DNA from: Paulinella micropora
Taxonomy: Eukaryota; Cercozoa; Imbricatea; Euglyphida
Length of the DNA stretch: 22,715 nt
Assembly: GCA_009731375.1 (NCBI GenBank)
Contig: BJOX01000315.1
Span: forward strand, 509,248-531,962
Reading direction: 5' to 3'
The position numbers were made by a program, and so were the translations under genes. The notes under the pieces were generated by a model. That model saw nothing but the letters and a program-made list of their open reading frames with translations, did not search any database and had not been told where the DNA came from. Positions 19,775 through 22,715 of the stretch are shown one piece after another (position 1 is the stretch's first letter; each line of letters starts with the position of its first letter).

Positions 19775-19780
<6 letters not shown>
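19021..19780 (+). repeat. 44-bp unit in nine copies, (GATA)n-spaced
   Basis: Unit GGTTGGAGGGACAAAAGGAG then CGGATTTAGCGGCCTATGTA and AAAG. Starts at 19061, 19154, 19231, 19312, 19397, 19484, 19569, 19642 and 19735: spacing 73-93, mean about 84. All are in one orientation with one to four differences. The first copy alone has 39 further non-repeat bases on its left (19022-19060), related to 17471-17515. Most copies carry GGTCAAGG at the GATA junction. Confidence 0.96.
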
Positions 19781-19818
<38 letters not shown>

Positions 19819-19919
19819 GTATGTAGATAGGTGTGTAGGTAGGTAGGTAGGTAGCTAGGTAGGTAGATAGGTAGGTAGATAGATAGGTAGGTAGGTAGGT
19901 AGGTAGGTAGGTAGGTAGG

Positions 19920-19963
<44 letters not shown>

Positions 19964-19982
19964 AGCTAGATAGATAGATAGC

Positions 19983-20013
<31 letters not shown>

Positions 20014-20038
20014 GTAGATAAATAGGTAGATAGATAGG

Positions 20039-20069
<31 letters not shown>

Positions 20070-20096
20070 GTGGATAGATAGATAGATAGATAGGTG

Positions 20097-20139
<43 letters not shown>

Positions 20140-20316
20140 CGATGGATCGATAGATAGATAGGTAAATAGATAGGTAGATATATAGCTAGATGGCTAGATA
20201 TCTAGATATATAGATAGATAGATAGATAGATAGATTAGATAGATAGGTAGGTAGGTAGGTAGGTAGGTAGATAGATAGATAGATAGATAGTTAGATAGAT
20301 AGAAGGTAGTGGATAG

Positions 20317-20353
<37 letters not shown>

Positions 20354-20402
20354 CGATAGATAGATAGATAGATAGATCGATAGATAGATCGATAGATAGA
20401 TC

Positions 20403-20457
<55 letters not shown>

Positions 20458-20496
20458 CGATAGATAGATCGATAGATAGATCGGTAGATAGATCGG

Positions 20497-20551
<55 letters not shown>

Positions 20552-20564
20552 GTAGATAGATAGG

Positions 20565-20609
<45 letters not shown>

Positions 20610-20690
20610 TGGCAGAAGCCGTCAGGCACAAAGATAGATAGATAGACAGATAGATAGATAGATAGATAGATAGATATATAGATAGATAGA
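19781..20690. repeat. (GATA)n with GGTA, GCTA and GATC variants
   Basis: GATA polarity. GGTA blocks at 19820-19920 and 20245-20270. GATCGATAGATA 12-mers at 20350-20495. A short snippet, TTGGCAGAAGCCGTCAGGC, interrupts near 20610-20630. Confidence 0.97.
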
Positions 20691-20883
20691 TAGGGCCACA
20701 GACAACGATTAGCGTTGAAGTGTATATGTGTATGCATGTGTGTATGTAAGCATGTATGTATTATATATATATATATATTATATATATATATATATATAGT
20801 TTTAGATTTATACATGTATGTATGTATGTATGTATGTGTGTGCCTGTTCCATCTGGAACAGTTTGCTTTGTATTAAGAGAGGT

Positions 20884-20885
<2 letters not shown>
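20691..20885. other. Spacer at GATA-to-TATC switch, with hairpin
   Basis: Holds GGGCCACAGACAACGATTAG (from 20693), an ATGT and TA patch, a perfect hairpin CTGTTCC-ATCT-GGAACAG (20844-20861), then CTGGAACAGTTTGCTTTG to GAGAGG (20853-20882). Diverged copies of the first and last motifs occur after the gap, at 21869-21886 and 21824-21853. Confidence 0.7.
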
Positions 20886-21158
<273 letters not shown>

Positions 21159-21766
21159 NNNNNNNNNNNNNNNNNNNNNNNNNNNNNNNNNNNNNNNNNN
21201 NNNNNNNNNNNNNNNNNNNNNNNNNNNNNNNNNNNNNNNNNNNNNNNNNNNNNNNNNNNNNNNNNNNNNNNNNNNNNNNNNNNNNNNNNNNNNNNNNNNN
21301 NNNNNNNNNNNNNNNNNNNNNNNNNNNNNNNNNNNNNNNNNNNNNNNNNNNNNNNNNNNNNNNNNNNNNNNNNNNNNNNNNNNNNNNNNNNNNNNNNNNN
21401 NNNNNNNNNNNNNNNNNNNNNNNNNNNNNNNNNNNNNNNNNNNNNNNNNNNNNNNNNNNNNNNNNNNNNNNNNNNNNNNNNNNNNNNNNNNNNNNNNNNN
21501 NNNNNNNNNNNNNNNNNNNNNNNNNNNNNNNNNNNNNNNNNNNNNNNNNNNNNNNNNNNNNNNNNNNNNNNNNNNNNNNNNNNNNNNNNNNNNNNNNNNN
21601 NNNNNNNNNNNNNNNNNNNNNNNNNNNNNNNNNNNNNNNNNNNNNNNNNNNNNNNNNNNNNNNNNNNNNNNNNNNNNNNNNNNNNNNNNNNNNNNNNNNN
21701 NNNNNNNNNNNNNNNNNNNNNNNNNNNNNNNNNNNNNNNNNNNNNNNNNNNNNNNNNNNNNNNNNN
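21159..21766. other. 608-N assembly gap
   Basis: Unknown sequence between a TATC array on the left and a G13 run on the right. The unusual length suggests an estimated rather than a fixed gap size. Confidence 0.99.
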
Positions 21767-22148
21767 GGGGGGGGGGGGGATAATGTATGTATGGATATTT
21801 GCAATATGTATTATGCAATTTACCTGGAAGAGTTTGTTTTGAATTGAGAGAGGCATCCAGGCGCAAGCAGGGTCATAGACAACGAGGGCGCGGAAGGGGG
21901 CGAAAGGAGAATCCTCACGCCTGTCCACAGAGCGAGATTAGTATATTATGCGGCTAAGCCACAAATTCGACGTGTTTTGCGGGCGAGCCGGGCCGGGCCG
22001 GGCCGGCGAGCCCGCAAATTTGGCGCGCCGCATATGTAGTTTTATCGGTAACCTGAATCGCATTTTTGTGGAGGTGACCGATAAAAAAAGAGAGACGGAC
22101 GTTTTTAAATCAAAAGAAGAAAGAGGGATAGATGTTCGAACATGCATG
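21767..22148. other. GC-rich structured segment, no gene
   Basis: Begins with G13, then AT-rich sequence and a relative of 20853-20882. From 21947 it becomes strongly structured: nested inverted repeats between TATGCGGC (21947) and GCCGCATA (to 22034), TTTGCGGGC/GCCCGCAAA (21976, 22010), a four-GGG run (21981-22002), and a hairpin with a 10-bp plus 4-bp stem at 22040-22086. A plus frame through it (from 21948) continues into YLSI repeats and shows no domain. A palindrome, ATGTTCGAACAT, lies at 22132-22143. Confidence 0.6.
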
Positions 22149-22150
22149 GT

Positions 22151-22214
<64 letters not shown>

Positions 22215-22295
22215 CCTACCTATCTACCTACCTACCTATCTACCTACCTACCTATCTACCTACCTACCTATCTACCTACCTACCTACCTACCTAC

Positions 22296-22364
<69 letters not shown>
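22149..22364 (+). repeat. (TATC)n and (TACC)n array
   Basis: TATC with a central TACC-rich block at 22212-22300. Confidence 0.98.
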
Positions 22365-22367
<3 letters not shown>

Positions 22368-22373
22368 AAAGAG

Positions 22374-22434
22374 TGTGAAGGAGGCAGCTGGGAGGTCTAT
22401 CGAGGAGAGATAGATAGCTAGAGAGATAGATAGC

Positions 22435-22486
<52 letters not shown>

Positions 22487-22514
22487 TGAAGGAGGCAGCT
22501 GGGAGGTCTATCGA

Positions 22515-22517
<3 letters not shown>
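22374..22517. repeat. 33-bp exact direct repeat flanking (GA)n
   Basis: TGTGAAGGAGGCAGCTGGGA then GGTCTATCGAGGA at 22374-22406 and 22485-22517, identical. A GATA/GCTA patch and (GA)n lie between. Confidence 0.95.
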
Positions 22518-22589
<72 letters not shown>

Positions 22590-22658
22590 TGTTACACATA
22601 AGCTTACACATGGGTCGAAAGGGAAAAGGGGACAAAGAAAGAGTTAGTAGGCGAGAGA

Positions 22659-22689
<31 letters not shown>

Positions 22690-22715
22690 CCGGGGGGGGG
22701 GGGGGGGAGGGGGGA
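22518..22715. repeat. (TA)n, (GA)n and terminal G run
   Basis: TA to about 22568, GA to 22588, 60 bases of ordinary sequence (22589-22650), GA again, then a G-rich run cut by the window end. Confidence 0.95.

Noticed and set aside
21948-22421. 157-codon frame starting in the GC-rich hairpin region
   Set aside because: More than half of it is YLSI/YLPT repeat translation, and the remainder covers inverted repeats with no domain.

Overview
This window is animal-like eukaryotic scaffold sequence dominated by simple repeats. I find no complete gene. Four runs of N (10, 32, 123 and 608 bases) show it is a gapped draft assembly. The very long (GATA)n/(TATC)n, (ATGT)n, (TG)n, (GA)n, (ATA)n and (CTA)n arrays suggest an invertebrate such as a mollusc, but that is a guess: no diagnostic gene is present. 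Almost every long open frame is a microsatellite read as protein (YLSI, MYVC, CVCV or SLSL repeats).

Layout. 1-1786: a 1.15-kb non-repetitive stretch between (ATA)n and (CTA)n arrays, with a duplicated 65-bp unit and a 22-bp palindrome. 2039-4680: one 2.6-kb block of (TG)n then (ATGT/ATGC)n, holding an exact 175-bp tandem duplication. 4680-5599: (ATCT)n, (GA)n and (GGTA)n with four copies of a 36-bp unit. 5600-6650: a GC- and CpG-rich island with open minus-strand frames, the most gene-like stretch here, but unidentified. 6650-7890: AT-rich sequence with an N gap and a second copy of a (CTA)n-tailed dispersed repeat. 7890-9960: (TG)n, (TC)n, (TATC)n and a C tract with 80 uninterrupted C.

10036-20690: a 10-kb (GATA)n domain in which short non-repetitive units recur at intervals. 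These include a 42-bp unit in nine copies, a 44-bp unit in nine copies, a 33-bp unit in four copies, an a-b-a-b-a composite and a palindromic AAAG/ATGT composite. Three larger inserts with no simple repeats sit inside it: A (13951-14407, minus), C (16216-16822, with 76-bp direct terminal repeats) and B (17691-18434, plus). A and B share their first ~58 bases and their last ~18 bases, and both run into (TATC)n. A 90-bp 3'-end fragment of B, inverted, sits in the GATA spacer of one copy of the a-b composite and is missing from the other copy. This is direct evidence of insertion into GATA repeats. 20691-22715: the GATA polarity flips to TATC, followed by the 608-N gap, a GC-rich hairpin region that could form a G-quadruplex, and a terminal (TATC)n/(GA)n/(TA)n patchwork.

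The best candidate for something undescribed is the A/B family: structured elements with shared ends, flanked by or tailed with TATC, living in a (GATA)n domain where small units amplify in register with the GATA spacer. No reverse transcriptase, transposase or other mobility protein can be seen, so any such element would be non-autonomous.
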